DNA from: Corynebacterium sp. SCR221107
GTDB lineage: Bacteria > Actinomycetota > Actinomycetes > Mycobacteriales > Mycobacteriaceae
DNA length: 64,000 nucleotides
Direction of reading: 5' to 3'
NCBI RefSeq assembly: GCF_027886475.1
Contig: NZ_CP115670.1
Location: 1,302,001-1,366,000, forward strand
Part shown: in pieces, positions 38,532 through 48,509 of the stretch
Layout: each line of letters opens with the position of its first letter
Position numbering within the stretch: the stretch's first letter is position 1
Translations under genes and position numbers: made by a program
Notes under the pieces: generated by a model
What the model saw: the letters and a program-made list of their open reading frames with translations, nothing else
What the model was told of the DNA's origin: nothing
The model's database searches: none

Positions 38532-40590
38532 GTGTTGAATGTGCGAGATTATCGTTCGCTGCGGGTTGTTCTTGCCGTAGTGGCTGTATTGTGTTTTGTT
38601 CTCGTTGGGACGCCGCGGGTTGTGGCTCAGGCGTAGACTGCGCCTCGGGAAGAGGTTCCGTCGACCACTACCGCGAGCTCAGCGTCTGCGGCGAAGTCGA
38701 TGCTGATCGTGGACTTGTCTGGTTCTATGTTGGCTGAAGACGTGGGGGGTGGTTCCCGCCTCGATGCCGCGAAGGCTGCGGCGAGCGAATTGGTGGATTC
38801 GGTGCCCGATGACGCCCAACTCGGTTTGATGGTCTACGGACAGCAGGAGTCGAGTGCGCCGGAGAATCAAGAAGCGGGATGTAAGGACATCCAGGTGATC
38901 TCGCCGGTGGGCAAAGGTGATAAGTCGAAAATGAAGCAAGATATTGCTGGTTTTGCTGCTTCTGGCTATACCCCGATTGGAAACTCCTTGCGTTCGGCTG
39001 CCGACGAGCTGGGCAAGGAGGGGGAGCGATCCATCATCCTAGTCTCCGATGGCATTGATACCTGCGCCCCGCCGCCGGTGTGTGAGGTGGCGAAGGAGCT
39101 TGGCGGCGCGGGCTATGGCCTGACCATTCACACCGTTGGATTCAAGGTGGACGAAGCTGCCCGTGCTGAATTGGAGTGTGTTGCCCAGGCTACTGGCGGT
39201 GAATTCCGCACCGCCGGCGATGCTCGCGAACTGGCGGATTCAATGACCTTTTTGGCAACCCGCAGCCTCGTCGGGCACGAGGCTGTTGGAACGGAGTTTG
39301 AGTTCGCCGACGATCCGGCGGATGCCAAATGGCTGGGCGAGGGTCGTTATCGAACAACGGTTGTGCCAGAAATTGCCAACGATGCAGATGGTGCGAATCC
39401 GCTGTACTACCGGATTGCAATTCCAAAAGATCACAATGCAATCGTGATCCTTAAGGCGATTCCGAATCGGAACGAAGAGGGTGAAGGGGAACAAGACCTC
39501 ACCTTTGCAATTGAGGCGGACAATGATTCCAGTGAGAAGTGTCAGGATACGCGGTCAAATGAATCAATTTCTACCACGGTACCTGCCAACAACTACGAGC
39601 CGAGTTCGGGATTCTACACGGTGATTACCACTGATCCTGAGGATGGAATGGATCCGGCGTGTGATCAAACTCAGTGGAACATTGGTAATAAGGTGTTCGT
39701 CGATGGATCTGATGTCAAGGCCGAATTTAGGGATAACCCCGTGGTTGTCGAGGTGGAGGTGCAATTTGAACCTCAGGTAATGAAGCGGGATCGGGGACAA
39801 CTGCATCAGGGATGGCACCGCATGGAGAAAGAGTCAGTCCCCGAGGTCTCCTTCGGTGATGCAAGCCGAATTACCGGTGGGGCCAGCACGGCGAAGGCTA
39901 TTGAGCTCAGCAGTGGCGAGACCCATGCCGATAGCATCGTCAAAGGCGAGATGAAGTATTACAAGGTTCCCGTTGAGTGGGGTCAGCGGCCGGTGGTGGC
40001 CATCCGCACCAAGGAAAACCAGTTGGATGACGCTGTAAGACCCTCAGTGTTGTTGCTCAATCCGTTTTATGGGAAAGACTATGTGGTCGGTCGTGAGCTC
40101 CGGGAAGAAAATATTCGCACCATTGCTGTCAACCGTCCGATTGAATTTATGAATAGATCGAGCGACAGAGGTGGCGGGGATGTTGCCTATGCGGGTTACT
40201 ATATACATTGTTGTCGGAGTGTTGGAGACTGATGCGGAAAAGCTGCAAGGTACGGAGCAGGAATATGAGTTGTCCGTGCTGTTGGATGGGAAACCGACCA
40301 AGGGGCCTGACTGGCGTCCCGTAGAGGTCAACGGCCCGAAGCCTTCGGACAAGCCGATTCTGTCGGACAAGGAAACTGCAAGTGCTACGGCAAAGCCGAC
40401 CGAGTCTGCGTCGGGGGAAGCGACGACGTCCCAGGCGTCGGAAAGCGTTGAGGCGATGAATACCTCTGCGTCCGAGGACAAGCGCTCAAATCTTCCGATG
40501 AAGATTCTGGCAGCGGTCGCCGGATTCCTCATCTTGCTACTCGTGCTTGCGTTCGTGATACTGCGAATCGTAAAGGAATTGAAGAAGTAG
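38532..40590 (+). pseudogene. VWA-domain secreted, membrane-anchored protein, broken by TAG and frameshift
   Basis: The intact ancestor was a protein of about 685 residues: signal peptide (VLNVRDYRSLRVVLAVVAV... VVAQA), Ser/Thr-rich linker, von Willebrand A domain with MIDAS motif DLSGSM, GYTPIG and SDGID, a beta-rich region, a Ser/Glu-rich stalk and a C-terminal membrane helix (ILAAVAGFLILLLVLAFVI) with a basic end. An in-frame TAG at 38634-38636 follows AQA, just where signal peptidase would cut; reading continues in the same frame to MIDAS. Near 40200 (GGTTACTATATACATT) one extra base shifts the frame; removing it joins ...AGYYYIVVGVLE and restores the tail to 40590. GTG 38532 has AGAGGAG 8 nt upstream. 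Internal starts such as ATG 38700 would lack the signal peptide. Confidence 0.85.
40436..40446 (-). repeat. dispersed GCTTTCCGACG motif within the VWA pseudogene tail
   Basis: Exact minus-strand core within the Ser/Glu-rich stalk (SQASESVEA). Could be chance codon use or a true copy. Confidence 0.4.
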
Positions 40591-40679
40591 TGCGGCATGG
40601 GCCATTACGGATACGGTTGGTAAATTGGCCTCGCTGCCTCGCCGCCTTCTACTAATGGTTGTAGAGCAGTTCTAACAAA

Positions 40680-40705
40680 AAGGACTCGTCTTGTGACGGG
40701 TCCTT
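40680..40705 (+). terminator. terminator after the VWA pseudogene
   Basis: AAGGACTCGTC-TTGT-GACGGGTCCTT, an 11-bp stem with one mismatch and a 4-nt loop. Confidence 0.75.
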
Positions 40706-40752
40706 CGTTGATTTCGGTGGGGGTCCTACGTGCCCAACCCCGGCCAATTGTG

Positions 40753-40771
40753 ATAGCCTAGCCTAACCTAA
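40753..40771 (+). promoter_or_regulatory. DtxR-type iron box
   Basis: ATAGCCTAGCCTAACCTAA matches the DtxR consensus TTAGGTTAGSCTAACCTAA at 16 of 19 positions, with a perfect right half. It ends just before the ribosome binding site AAGGAGG, so DtxR with iron would block transcription of the next gene. Confidence 0.75.
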
Positions 40772-40785
40772 AGGAGGGTGAAGGA

Positions 40786-41706
40786 ATGGTAGTTGATACC
40801 CGGAAAACCGATCGCGCACACGACAAGCAAGAGGCCAGGGAGGCCGCTGCGCCGGATCGCCGACGGAAGATGGTAGCCAAGGGGGCCACGGTTGCTGGGC
40901 GCAGTCGGGTGGCCGCGAACATGGTGCGGCTGAGCTTTCGTACGGATGCTGACCTTAGTGTCGTGGACACCACGGATGCATACGTCAAGCTGCTTTTCGT
41001 GCCGGAGGAGGCCGATTATGCGTGGCCTTTCACTATGCAGGACGTGATGACGCAGCAGCCGGGCCATCTGCGTCCCATCCGGCGCACCTATACGCTGCGC
41101 AACATCGACGCCACCGCGGGAACCTTTGATATCGACTTCCTTTACCATGGCGAGAGCGGGCTTGCGGGGCGCTGGGCCGGAACTGTCGAGCCCGGCACTC
41201 ACATCGGGTTCCTCGGCCCGAGAGGTGGCTGGCGTCCAGAAGCGGAATTTTCGCACTTTGTCTTAGCCGGTGACGAGGCGGCCGCCCCGGCGATCGGCGA
41301 GGCCCTAGCGGCGTTGCCCGAGGGCGCGAGCGCGCAGGTATTCGTGGAAGTGGAATCGAGCCAGCATCGCTTCGAGCTGCTCATCGGTGAGGAGCTAGAG
41401 AAGAAACTGGGGGACAGGGTAGCGCTTTATTGGGTTGAGCGTGATGGGACAACGCCGGGCGTGAAGCTGGTGGAAGCACTGCGGACGGCACAGTATCCAG
41501 ACAAAGAAACCTCCTGGTTTGTCCACGGCGTTGCGGAAATGGTTAAGGATGTCCGTCGCTTCCTTTTCGTCGATAAGCAGGTAGCGAAAGAACGGGCCTC
41601 CATTTCCGGTTATTGGCGGTTGGGGGAAACGGAAGACGTGTGGCAGGCAACCAAGCGTACGTTGCTCGAGGAATGGGAAGCCCAAGAAAGCGCGGAAGAA
41701 AACTAG
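40786..41706 (+). CDS. siderophore-interacting protein (FAD ferric-siderophore reductase family)
   Basis: A 306-residue cytosolic flavoprotein of the SIP/ViuB family, which reduces ferric siderophores to release iron. Visible are the FAD-binding PIRRTYTLRNID, DFLYHGESGLAGRWAG, GFLGPRGGW, and the C-terminal SIP domain with HFVLAGDEAAAPAIGEAL and FVHGVAEMVKDVRRFL...ISGYWRLGETED. ATG 40786 has a double Shine-Dalgarno (AAGGAGGGTGAAGGA). The DtxR box just upstream indicates induction in low iron. No transporter genes are adjacent. Confidence 0.92.
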   Translation: MVVDTRKTDRAHDKQEAREAAAPDRRRKMVAKGATVAGRSRVAANMVRLSFRTDADLSVVDTTDAYVKLLFVPEEADYAWPFTMQDVMTQQPGHLRPIRRTYTLRNIDATAGTFDIDFLYHGESGLAGRWAGTVEPGTHIGFLGPRGGWRPEAEFSHFVLAGDEAAAPAIGEALAALPEGASAQVFVEVESSQHRFELLIGEELEKKLGDRVALYWVERDGTTPGVKLVEALRTAQYPDKETSWFVHGVAEMVKDVRRFLFVDKQVAKERASISGYWRLGETEDVWQATKRTLLEEWEAQESAEEN

Positions 41707-41776
41707 TCGAAAATGGCCATTCACAAATCCTGTGCGGCCCGCTTTATCCGACACAGGTATCAAGGCGCAGATGAAA

Positions 41777-41804
41777 GGGCCACCCGCTGAGTGCGGGTTG
41801 GCCC
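41777..41804 (+). terminator. terminator of the SIP gene
   Basis: GGGCCACCCGC / GCGGGTTGGCCC, stem with one extra base in the right arm and a 5-nt loop. Confidence 0.7.
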
Positions 41805-41831
41805 TGTCCTTGTGATGTGTCCTTGTGGAGT

Positions 41832-41855
41832 CGGGCAGCAACGAACCGCTGCCCG
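41832..41855 (-). terminator. terminator of the small membrane protein gene
   Basis: CGGGCAGC / GCTGCCCG, perfect 8-bp stem just after the stop codon of the minus-strand gene. Confidence 0.65.
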
Positions 41856-41866
41856 GAGGGGCTTTC

Positions 41867-42202
41867 TTACTTCTTCTTGAGATCGGAAAGCAGGCAAGCA
41901 GCCCCTGACACCACGGTGGTGACGGCCAAAACGGAAGGCCAAGCGCCGATCTTCTTTGCCAGCGGGTGGGAGGCGCCGAACGCGCCGAGGTAGAGTGCGC
42001 CGAGGGCGGCGGTGGTGGCGGGATTGGTCTTCTTCAGCCACGAACGCCCAGCCCACAGGCCGGCCGCACCGAGGACGGCACCACCGAGCGGACGGATCCC
42101 GGTCTCCCGGGCGGTGAGCCAGCCACCGATAAGTCCGAGGCATACAAGGGAGGCAGTGTTTACTTCGCGAGGGTCTTTGATTGTGATGGTTTTTGAACTC
42201 AT
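41867..42202 (-). CDS. small hydrophobic membrane protein
   Basis: A 111-residue protein: short N-terminus MSSKTITIKDPREVNTASL, then three or four hydrophobic segments rich in Ala and Gly (VCLGLIGGWLTA, PLGGAVLGAAGLWAG, TTAALGALYLGAFGA, SVLAVTTVVSGAACLL) and a basic end SDLKKK. I do not recognise the family; similar proteins occur near pfkA in corynebacteria. ATG at 42202. Confidence 0.65.
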   Translation of the reverse strand: MSSKTITIKDPREVNTASLVCLGLIGGWLTARETGIRPLGGAVLGAAGLWAGRSWLKKTNPATTAALGALYLGAFGASHPLAKKIGAWPSVLAVTTVVSGAACLLSDLKKK

Positions 42203-42506
42203 GCCGACGATGGTAGTCCCAAATTCACGGCTTGGAACGTGGTTTATCAAGAAGATGGGTGCAGGTGTCGCTCGTCGTATCAATGGCGTCGGTTTGGCGG
42301 GTTTTAGGGAGTGGGCGAACTGTCGTGCTGGTCGTGCCTAGTCGGGTGCAAAAACCGGTAGGAGTTTCCTCAATGGTTGCGCATTCGTCGGTGTTTGTAG
42401 TGATTGAGGGGTGTTTTTGCAGGTTAGGGCTTTACTGGAAGGAGCCCGTGCAATCTCACACTGTCCGAACGGGCATAGATGAAACTGGAGCGCTAAACTT
42501 GTCCTC
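42203..42506. other. divergent promoter region upstream of pfkA
   Basis: About 300 bp; holds TAAACT (42494-42499), 7 nt before the pfkA ATG. No gene supported. Confidence 0.5.
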
Positions 42507-43535
42507 ATGCGACTTGCAACTTTGACCTCCGGTGGTGACTGCCCGGGCCTAAACGCTGTGATCCGTGGCATCGTTCGTACGTGTTCTGAATATGGATCGA
42601 CCGTCGTCGGATATGAAGACGGCTGGGTTGGTCTGATGGAAGACAAGCGAATCCAACTGTACGACGATGAGAATATCGACCGCATCCTGCTGCGCGGTGG
42701 CACGATCCTCGGTACTGGTCGTCTGCATCCGGACAAGTTCAAGAACGGTCTCGATCAGATCAAGGCCAATCTTGAGGACGCGGGTATCGATGCCCTCATC
42801 CCGATCGGCGGCGAGGGCACTCTCAAGGGCGCCAAGTGGCTGTCGGACAATGGTATTCCGGTCGTGGGCGTGCCAAAGACCATTGACAATGACGTCAACG
42901 GCACCGACTACACCTTCGGCTTCGATACCGCGGTGTCCGTTGCTACCGACGCCATCGATCGCCTCCACACCACCGCCGAGTCCCACAATCGCGTCATGAT
43001 CGTGGAGGTCATGGGTCGCCACGTGGGTTGGATCGCCCTGCATGCGGGCATGGCTGGTGGCGCTCACTACATCGTCATCCCTGAGCAGCCCTTTGACATT
43101 GCAGAGATTTGCAAGAAGATGGAGCGGCGCTTCCAGATGGGTGAGAAGTACGGCATCATCGTCGTCGCCGAGGGCGCGCTGCCTAAGGAAGGCACGATGG
43201 AATTCGACGAGGGTGGCGTGGATCAGTTCGGCCACCAGACCTTCAACGGCATCGGTCAGGTCATCGGCGATGAGATCAAGAAGCGCCTCGGCCACGACGT
43301 GCGTACCTCGGTGCTTGGTCACATCCAGCGTGGTGGTACCCCCACCGCCTTCGACCGCGTGCTGGCAACCCGCTATGGTGTCCATGCTGCACGCGCCTGC
43401 CACAACGGTGACTTCGGAAAGATGGTTGCGCTCCACGGCGAGCACATCGAGCTCATCTCCCTCGAGGAGGCAGTCGGCTCGCTGAAGGTCGTTCCGGAAG
43501 GACGCTACGCAACCGCGCGCGCTCTGTTTGGTTAA
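42507..43535 (+). CDS. pfkA: 6-phosphofructokinase
   Basis: PfkA phosphorylates fructose-6-phosphate in glycolysis. The 342-residue protein has [25 protein letters not shown], the nucleotide loop [10 protein letters not shown], the catalytic [12 protein letters not shown] and [19 protein letters not shown] in place of GGDGS is common in actinobacterial PFKs (group III); ATP as donor is likely but not decided by sequence alone. The leaderless start follows TAAACT by 7 nt. It sits between gatA and gatB as in other corynebacteria. Confidence 0.95.
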   Translation: MRLATLTSGGDCPGLNAVIRGIVRTCSEYGSTVVGYEDGWVGLMEDKRIQLYDDENIDRILLRGGTILGTGRLHPDKFKNGLDQIKANLEDAGIDALIPIGGEGTLKGAKWLSDNGIPVVGVPKTIDNDVNGTDYTFGFDTAVSVATDAIDRLHTTAESHNRVMIVEVMGRHVGWIALHAGMAGGAHYIVIPEQPFDIAEICKKMERRFQMGEKYGIIVVAEGALPKEGTMEFDEGGVDQFGHQTFNGIGQVIGDEIKKRLGHDVRTSVLGHIQRGGTPTAFDRVLATRYGVHAARACHNGDFGKMVALHGEHIELISLEEAVGSLKVVPEGRYATARALFG

Positions 43536-43565
43536 ACCATCCAGTTGGCCTTTGTTTTCAGGCTT

Positions 43566-43615
43566 CCTCCTTGCAACCCCGTGCTCTCTTACATTCTTGA
43601 GGGGTTGTAAGGAGG
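43566..43615 (+). terminator. terminator of pfkA
   Basis: CCTCCTTGCAACCCC / GGGGTTGTAAGGAGG, a 15-bp stem with one mismatch, followed by ATTTTGTTTT. Confidence 0.85.
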
Positions 43616-43719
43616 ATTTTGTTTTACCCGCCCCGGGTGGGGCAGCGCCCACGACTGGGACTTCGGGTCCGGCGGGGTCTGGGGTGAGGGGTAGCTGGAC
43701 GCATAGTAGTATTGTCCGC

Positions 43720-45225
43720 ATGACTAGCGCTATGTACGACCTGATGGACTACGACGAGGTCCTTGAGAAGTATGACCCGGTAATGGGTCTTGAGGTTCAC
43801 GTCGAATTGGCAACCGAGACCAAGATGTTTTCCGCGCCCTCGGCGCATTTCGGTGCCGAGCCCAACAGCAACGTCGACCCGGTCTCCCTGGGCCTGCCGG
43901 GCGCGCTCCCGGTGGTCAACGCCAAGGGTGTGGAGTGGGCCATTAAGATCGGCCTGGCTCTCAACTGCACGATCGCGGAGTCCTCGCGTTTCGCGCGCAA
44001 GAACTACTTCTACCCGGACCAGCCGAAGAACTACCAGATTTCCCAGTACGACGAGCCGATTGCGTATGACGGCTACCTGGACGTTGTGCTTGACGACGGC
44101 ACCACGTGGCGGGTGGAGATCGAGCGTGCCCACATGGAGGAGGACACCGGCAAGCTCACCCACCTCGGTGGTGCGGACGGGCGCATCCACGGTGCCACCG
44201 CCTCGCTCGTGGACTGCAACCGCGCAGGCATCCCGCTCATCGAGATCGTGACCAAGCCCATCGAGGGCGCTGGGGAGCGCGCCCCTGAGGTTGCCCGGGC
44301 TTATGTTGCTGCGCTGCGCGACCTAGTCAAGGCCCTGGGCGTCTCCGATGCACGCATGGACCAGGGTTCCATGCGCTGCGATGCCAACCTCTCCCTGCGC
44401 CCGATCGGCCAGAAGGAATTTGGCACCCGCACCGAGACTAAGAACATTAACTCGCTCAAGTCCGTTGAGCAGGCCGTGCGCTTCGAAATGCAGCGCCAGG
44501 CACAGGTGCTCGAGGACGGCGGCGAGATCGTCCAGGAGACCCGCCACTACCAGGAGACCGATGGCACTACCTCCAAGGGGCGCCCCAAGGAGACCGCCGA
44601 GGATTATCGTTACTTCAACGACCCGGACTTGCCGCCGGTGATCGCCCCGCGCGAGTGGGTCGAAGAGATCCGTGCCACCCTGCCGGAGCTGCCGTGGGTG
44701 CGCCGCGCGCGCATCCAGTCCGAGTGGGGGCTCAAGGACGAGGAGATGCGCGACCTGGTCAACGCCGGTGCGCTCGACCTCATCGTCGAGACTGTCGAGG
44801 CGGGCGCGGAGCCCTCCGAGGCACGCTCCTGGTGGGTGGCCTATCTTTCCCAGAAGGCCAATGAGGCCGGCGTCGAGCTCGATGCTTTGTCGATCACCCC
44901 GGCCCAGGTCGCTCGCGTGGCCGCCCTGGTCAAGGAGGGCAAGCTGACCAACAAGCTGGCCCGCCAGGCCGTCGACGGCGTGCTGGCCGGCGAGGGCGAC
45001 GTGGATGAGGTCGTCAAGGCTCGTGGCCTGGAGGTCGTCCGCGACGACGGTGCGATTGAGAAGGCCGTGGATGAGGCACTCGCCGCCAACCCGGACATTG
45101 TGGAGAAGTACAAGGCCGGTAACACCAAGGTCACCGGCGCCATCGTGGGTGCGGTCATGAAGGCCACCCGCGGCAAGGCCGACCCGGCGCAGGTAAACAA
45201 GCTCATTGCTGAGAAGCTGAAGTAG
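43720..45225 (+). CDS. gatB: Asp-tRNA(Asn)/Glu-tRNA(Gln) amidotransferase subunit B
   Basis: GatB activates the tRNA-bound Glu or Asp with ATP. The 501-residue protein shows [19 protein letters not shown], the metal/kinase region [60 protein letters not shown], and the YqeY-like C-terminal tail for tRNA binding. ATG 43720 is 7 nt after TAGTAT (leaderless). It completes GatCAB with the genes at 33.3-35.0 kb but has its own promoter. Confidence 0.97.
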   Translation: MTSAMYDLMDYDEVLEKYDPVMGLEVHVELATETKMFSAPSAHFGAEPNSNVDPVSLGLPGALPVVNAKGVEWAIKIGLALNCTIAESSRFARKNYFYPDQPKNYQISQYDEPIAYDGYLDVVLDDGTTWRVEIERAHMEEDTGKLTHLGGADGRIHGATASLVDCNRAGIPLIEIVTKPIEGAGERAPEVARAYVAALRDLVKALGVSDARMDQGSMRCDANLSLRPIGQKEFGTRTETKNINSLKSVEQAVRFEMQRQAQVLEDGGEIVQETRHYQETDGTTSKGRPKETAEDYRYFNDPDLPPVIAPREWVEEIRATLPELPWVRRARIQSEWGLKDEEMRDLVNAGALDLIVETVEAGAEPSEARSWWVAYLSQKANEAGVELDALSITPAQVARVAALVKEGKLTNKLARQAVDGVLAGEGDVDEVVKARGLEVVRDDGAIEKAVDEALAANPDIVEKYKAGNTKVTGAIVGAVMKATRGKADPAQVNKLIAEKLK

Positions 45226-45258
45226 GTTCACCTTCTAGGGCGCCCCTTCGTCATCGCT

Positions 45259-45302
45259 CCCGCCACACCTTGGTGTCGACAACAAGCACCAGGTGTGGCG
45301 GG
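45259..45302 (+). terminator. terminator of gatB
   Basis: CCCGCCACACCTTGGTG / CACCAGGTGTGGCGGG, stem of about 16 bp with one bulged base, followed by TTTA. Confidence 0.8.
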
Positions 45303-45354
45303 TTTACTCATAGATAGTTGGCAATATCTGTTCCTTCGGCGCACACTGGAGGAC

Positions 45355-46464
45355 ATGAGTTATTCACGAAGCGCTGAACCCGTGTGGGTTCCACGTCCTG
45401 ACCGATATGAGTCCATGCCCTATCGTCGCCTTGGCCATTCCGGCCTGATGCTGCCCGCGATTTCGCTTGGTTTCTGGCACAATTTCGGCGACGATAAGCC
45501 GATGATGACCCAGCGAGCGATCGTTCGCTACGCCTTCGACCACGGCATCACCCACTTCGATCTGGCCAACAACTATGGCCCGCCCGCCGGGTCGGCGGAG
45601 ATCAACTTCGGCCGGATCTTCAAAGAGGACCTCGCCCGCCACCGCGATGAGATCGTGATTTCCTCCAAGGCGGGCTGGAACATGGGCGCGGGTCCATACA
45701 GCTTCGGCGGCAGCCGCAAGTACCTTTTCGACTCCCTCGATGCCTCGCTGGAACGCATGGGGCTGGACCACGTGGACATCTTCTATCACCACCGCCCGGA
45801 TCCGGATACCCCGCTGGAGGAGACGATGTACGCGCTGCGCGACATCGTGGCCTCCGGCAGGGCCCGCTACGTCGGCATTTCCTCCTACGGGCCAGATCTC
45901 ACGGCCGAGGCTGCCACGTTGATGGCGGAGGAAGGCTGCCCGCTGCTCATCCACCAGCCGAGCTACTCCATCCTCAACCGCTGGGTGGAGGAGCCCGGCG
46001 ACGCGGGTGAGTCTCTGCTGCACAGCTGCGCGAATAACGGCCTGGGCGTCATTGCCTTCTCGCCTTTGGCACAGGGCCTGCTCACCGATCGCTACCTCGA
46101 CGGCGTGCCCGCTGATTCCCGTGCGGCTGCGGGCAAGTCGCTGAGCCAGTCGATGCTCAACGAGAAGAATTTGGCGATGGTGCGGGCGCTAAACGAGATT
46201 GCCGCCCGTCGCGGTCAGTCGCTGGCACAGATGGCCATTAGCTGGGTGCTGCGTGAGCAGGGCGATTATGGTGCAGATACGGTCACCTCGGCACTCATCG
46301 GTGCCTCCAGCGTTGAACAGCTCGAGCATAACCTCGGAGCACTAGACAATCTAGAGTTTTCCATCGAGGAACTCAATGAGATCGATCGCGTCGCAAGCGA
46401 TGGCGGCATCAACATCTGGGCCGCGGCTACCGAGTCGAAAAAGCACGAGGAGTCCTTGCGCTAG
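45355..46464 (+). CDS. aldo/keto reductase (YghZ/GpR-like)
   Basis: A 369-residue NADPH-dependent reductase. The catalytic tetrad is visible: Asp and Tyr in HFDLANNYGPPAGSAE, Lys in VISSKAGWNMG, His in IFYHHRPDPDTP. The N-terminus YRRLGHSGLMLPAISLGFWHNFGD and the C-terminal ALIGASSVEQLEHNL are typical of the AKR14/YghZ group that reduces L-glyceraldehyde-3-phosphate and methylglyoxal. GGAGG lies just upstream of the ATG. Confidence 0.92.
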   Translation: MSYSRSAEPVWVPRPDRYESMPYRRLGHSGLMLPAISLGFWHNFGDDKPMMTQRAIVRYAFDHGITHFDLANNYGPPAGSAEINFGRIFKEDLARHRDEIVISSKAGWNMGAGPYSFGGSRKYLFDSLDASLERMGLDHVDIFYHHRPDPDTPLEETMYALRDIVASGRARYVGISSYGPDLTAEAATLMAEEGCPLLIHQPSYSILNRWVEEPGDAGESLLHSCANNGLGVIAFSPLAQGLLTDRYLDGVPADSRAAAGKSLSQSMLNEKNLAMVRALNEIAARRGQSLAQMAISWVLREQGDYGADTVTSALIGASSVEQLEHNLGALDNLEFSIEELNEIDRVASDGGINIWAAATESKKHEESLR

Positions 46465-46575
46465 CATCTGAACCAAGCATTGATATCGGGCAACGTTTTT
46501 GGGCCTGAGCTCGATGATGCAGGCCTTGCGGGCTTGAGGAGCCCGCTTATGCGTGTGCTTCCCCTAGGATGGGAA

Positions 46576-46645
46576 AAACCCCGCACCTTCGCTGTGCATT
46601 GCTTATTACATGGCAATGCGCATCGGGTGCGGGGTTTGCCTTTTT
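46576..46645. terminator. strong bidirectional terminator
   Basis: AAACCCCGCACC ... GGGTGCGGGGTTT with an inner GCATTGC/GCAATGC stem, followed on the plus strand by seven T. Between convergent aldo/keto reductase and lysE. Confidence 0.85.
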
Positions 46646-46647
46646 TT

Positions 46648-46658
46648 GCTTTCCGACG
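46648..46658 (+). repeat. dispersed GCTTTCCGACG motif, copy 9
   Basis: Core fused to the T tract of the terminator: seven T, then GCTTTCCGACG. Confidence 0.7.
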
Positions 46659-46746
46659 CCTAGGTGCGGATCGCTCCCACAAGCGCGGGTCAACCCGTAG
46701 AAAGCTGGCATCGGCCACACCAGGACAGCAGGGAGCGTCGGGGCTC

Positions 46747-47484
46747 TTACTGGAGGATCAACCGGATGCACATCGTTACCATGACGCAGCCGATGGCGAA
46801 GTTGATGATCTTCCAGGCAGTAGGCTTGGCCAGCACGCTGGAGAAACGTTGCGCGCCGAATCCGAGGGAGGGGAACCACAGCATGGAGGCCATGAGGGCG
46901 CCGGAGGCGAAGTACCAGCGTCCAGGGTCACCATGCTGGTTAGCGAGTCCGCCGAGCAGGACGAGGACGTCGATCCAAGCGGCCGGGTTGAGCCAGGTAA
47001 AGGCGAGCGCCAACATGACAGGTTTGACCCAGCTGGCAGAGGTCGCTTTCGGGTTTTTGGTTGCAATAGGGTTGCGAACCTTGGTCGAGCCCGTCGGCTG
47101 GGGTGAGAATTCGTCATTGCCGGAGGCCGCGTGGCTGGCATTATTCGCTCCCACGGCAACGGCAGTGCTGACCGGCTCTTGTTCCTCGACGACGAGCGCG
47201 TTGCTGTTGGAAAAGGCATCGCGGAAACATGTAAACCCGAACCATGCGAGGTAGGCAACGCCGAGCCATTTGAGGATCACCAGCGCGATGGGGGCCTGGG
47301 TGATGAGCATGCCCACACCGGCGGTGCCACCGAAGATGAGCAAGACATCGGAAATCATGCAGACGGCTAGGATGGGGACGATTCCCTCTCGCTTGATTCC
47401 CTGCTTGATAATCAAAGCATTTTGCGGACCGATCGCCATGATGATCGATAATCCAAGTAGAAAACCAGAGAACATGAGGTGCAT
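46747..47484 (-). CDS. lysE: basic amino acid exporter LysE
   Basis: LysE exports lysine and arginine when they accumulate. The protein of about 245 residues has LLGLSIIMAIGPQNALIIKQGIKREG, the family signature, then VCMISDVLLIFGG, a hydrophilic loop of about 55 residues, and TWLNPAAWIDVLVLLGG in the second half. About six hydrophobic segments are visible. ATG 47484 or 47475 can be the start. The divergent neighbour is its activator LysG, the classical arrangement in C. glutamicum. Confidence 0.93.
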   Translation of the reverse strand: MHLMFSGFLLGLSIIMAIGPQNALIIKQGIKREGIVPILAVCMISDVLLIFGGTAGVGMLITQAPIALVILKWLGVAYLAWFGFTCFRDAFSNSNALVVEEQEPVSTAVAVGANNASHAASGNDEFSPQPTGSTKVRNPIATKNPKATSASWVKPVMLALAFTWLNPAAWIDVLVLLGGLANQHGDPGRWYFASGALMASMLWFPSLGFGAQRFSSVLAKPTAWKIINFAIGCVMVTMCIRLILQ

Positions 47485-47553
47485 AGGATTAGTGTGCGCC
47501 CAGAGCGTGATTAAGTAAAATGAAATTTTGTGAACGTGGTTTAAAATTGCTTC
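47485..47553. promoter_or_regulatory. lysE-lysG control region
   Basis: Only 69 bp separate the two divergent starts. It is AT-rich and contains AAAAT-GAA-ATTTT (47517-47529), a likely LysG contact site, and TAAAAT (47542-47547) 6 nt before the lysG ATG. Confidence 0.6.
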
Positions 47554-48423
47554 ATGAACCCACTTCACCTGCAGACCTTGCTCACGATCGTCGATGAGGG
47601 CAGCTTTGAAATGGCCGCCTACGCCCTAGGGATCAGCCCCTCGGCGGTCAGCCAGCGTATCAAGGCTTTGGAAAAGTCGGCCGGTAGGGTACTGCTGCGC
47701 AGGCAGACCCCGGTGACCGTCACCGAGGCCGGGGAGGTCCTTGTCCAAGCGGCCCGTCGCATGGCGTTGTTGGAGGCCGAGACTCGGGTGCAGTTGCGGC
47801 GTAGCCTTGAGCACATCCCGCTGGCCGTTGGGGTCAACGCGGACTCCTTGTCCACCTGGTTTCGCTCGGTGCTGGCCAGCGTGTCGGCCTGGGGTGATAC
47901 CACGCTAACCATACGTATCGAGGACGAGTCGCACACCCTTGATTTGCTGCGCAAGGGGGATGTGCTGGGAGCTGTTACCCGTGAGGACGAGGCTGTCTCT
48001 GGATGCGAGGTGATCCCGCTCGGGGTAATGCGGTACTTTCCGGTGGCAACCGCCTCGCTGCTCGATCGCTTCACCGTGGATGGGGAGATCGATTGGGTCA
48101 ACCTGCCGGTGCTGCGTTTTGGTCCGCGCGACGGTCTGCAAGACCAAGACCTGGTGGCTCGAGTTGGCCACCAGATCCGCCAGCGCCGAGTTTCACAGGT
48201 CCCTTCGGCGGAGGCGTTTATGGAGGCCTCACGCGTCGGCCTGGGCTGGGCCTTGTTGCCGGAATCTCAGGCCCGTGTCTTGCTTGATGGCGGCGAAGTC
48301 GTGCTTGTCGACGACCATGTGCTCGAAGTTCCCCTGTTCTGGCAACGCTGGCGGCTGGAGTCGCCCGCGCTGGAGAAACTCACCGCCGCCGTGGTAGATG
48401 CAGCGGGGGTGCTCCATTCCTAA
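47554..48423 (+). CDS. lysG: LysR-type activator LysG
   Basis: LysG (ArgP group) activates lysE with lysine, arginine, histidine or citrulline as effector. The 289-residue protein has the winged helix-turn-helix at residues 1-60 (LQTLLTIVDEGSFEMAAYALGISPSAVSQRIKALEKSAG) and the periplasmic-binding-protein-like effector domain (AVGVNADSLSTWF, VTREDEAVSGCEVIPLG). The start appears leaderless. Confidence 0.93.
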   Translation: MNPLHLQTLLTIVDEGSFEMAAYALGISPSAVSQRIKALEKSAGRVLLRRQTPVTVTEAGEVLVQAARRMALLEAETRVQLRRSLEHIPLAVGVNADSLSTWFRSVLASVSAWGDTTLTIRIEDESHTLDLLRKGDVLGAVTREDEAVSGCEVIPLGVMRYFPVATASLLDRFTVDGEIDWVNLPVLRFGPRDGLQDQDLVARVGHQIRQRRVSQVPSAEAFMEASRVGLGWALLPESQARVLLDGGEVVLVDDHVLEVPLFWQRWRLESPALEKLTAAVVDAAGVLHS

Positions 48424-48509
48424 CCCCAGCTGAGAAAAGGCAGGACAACCCGGTTTTTCGCATAGGATCTGAATGTCTATCTTCTTCGGGGAAAGGGGTT
48501 GTACTGAGT

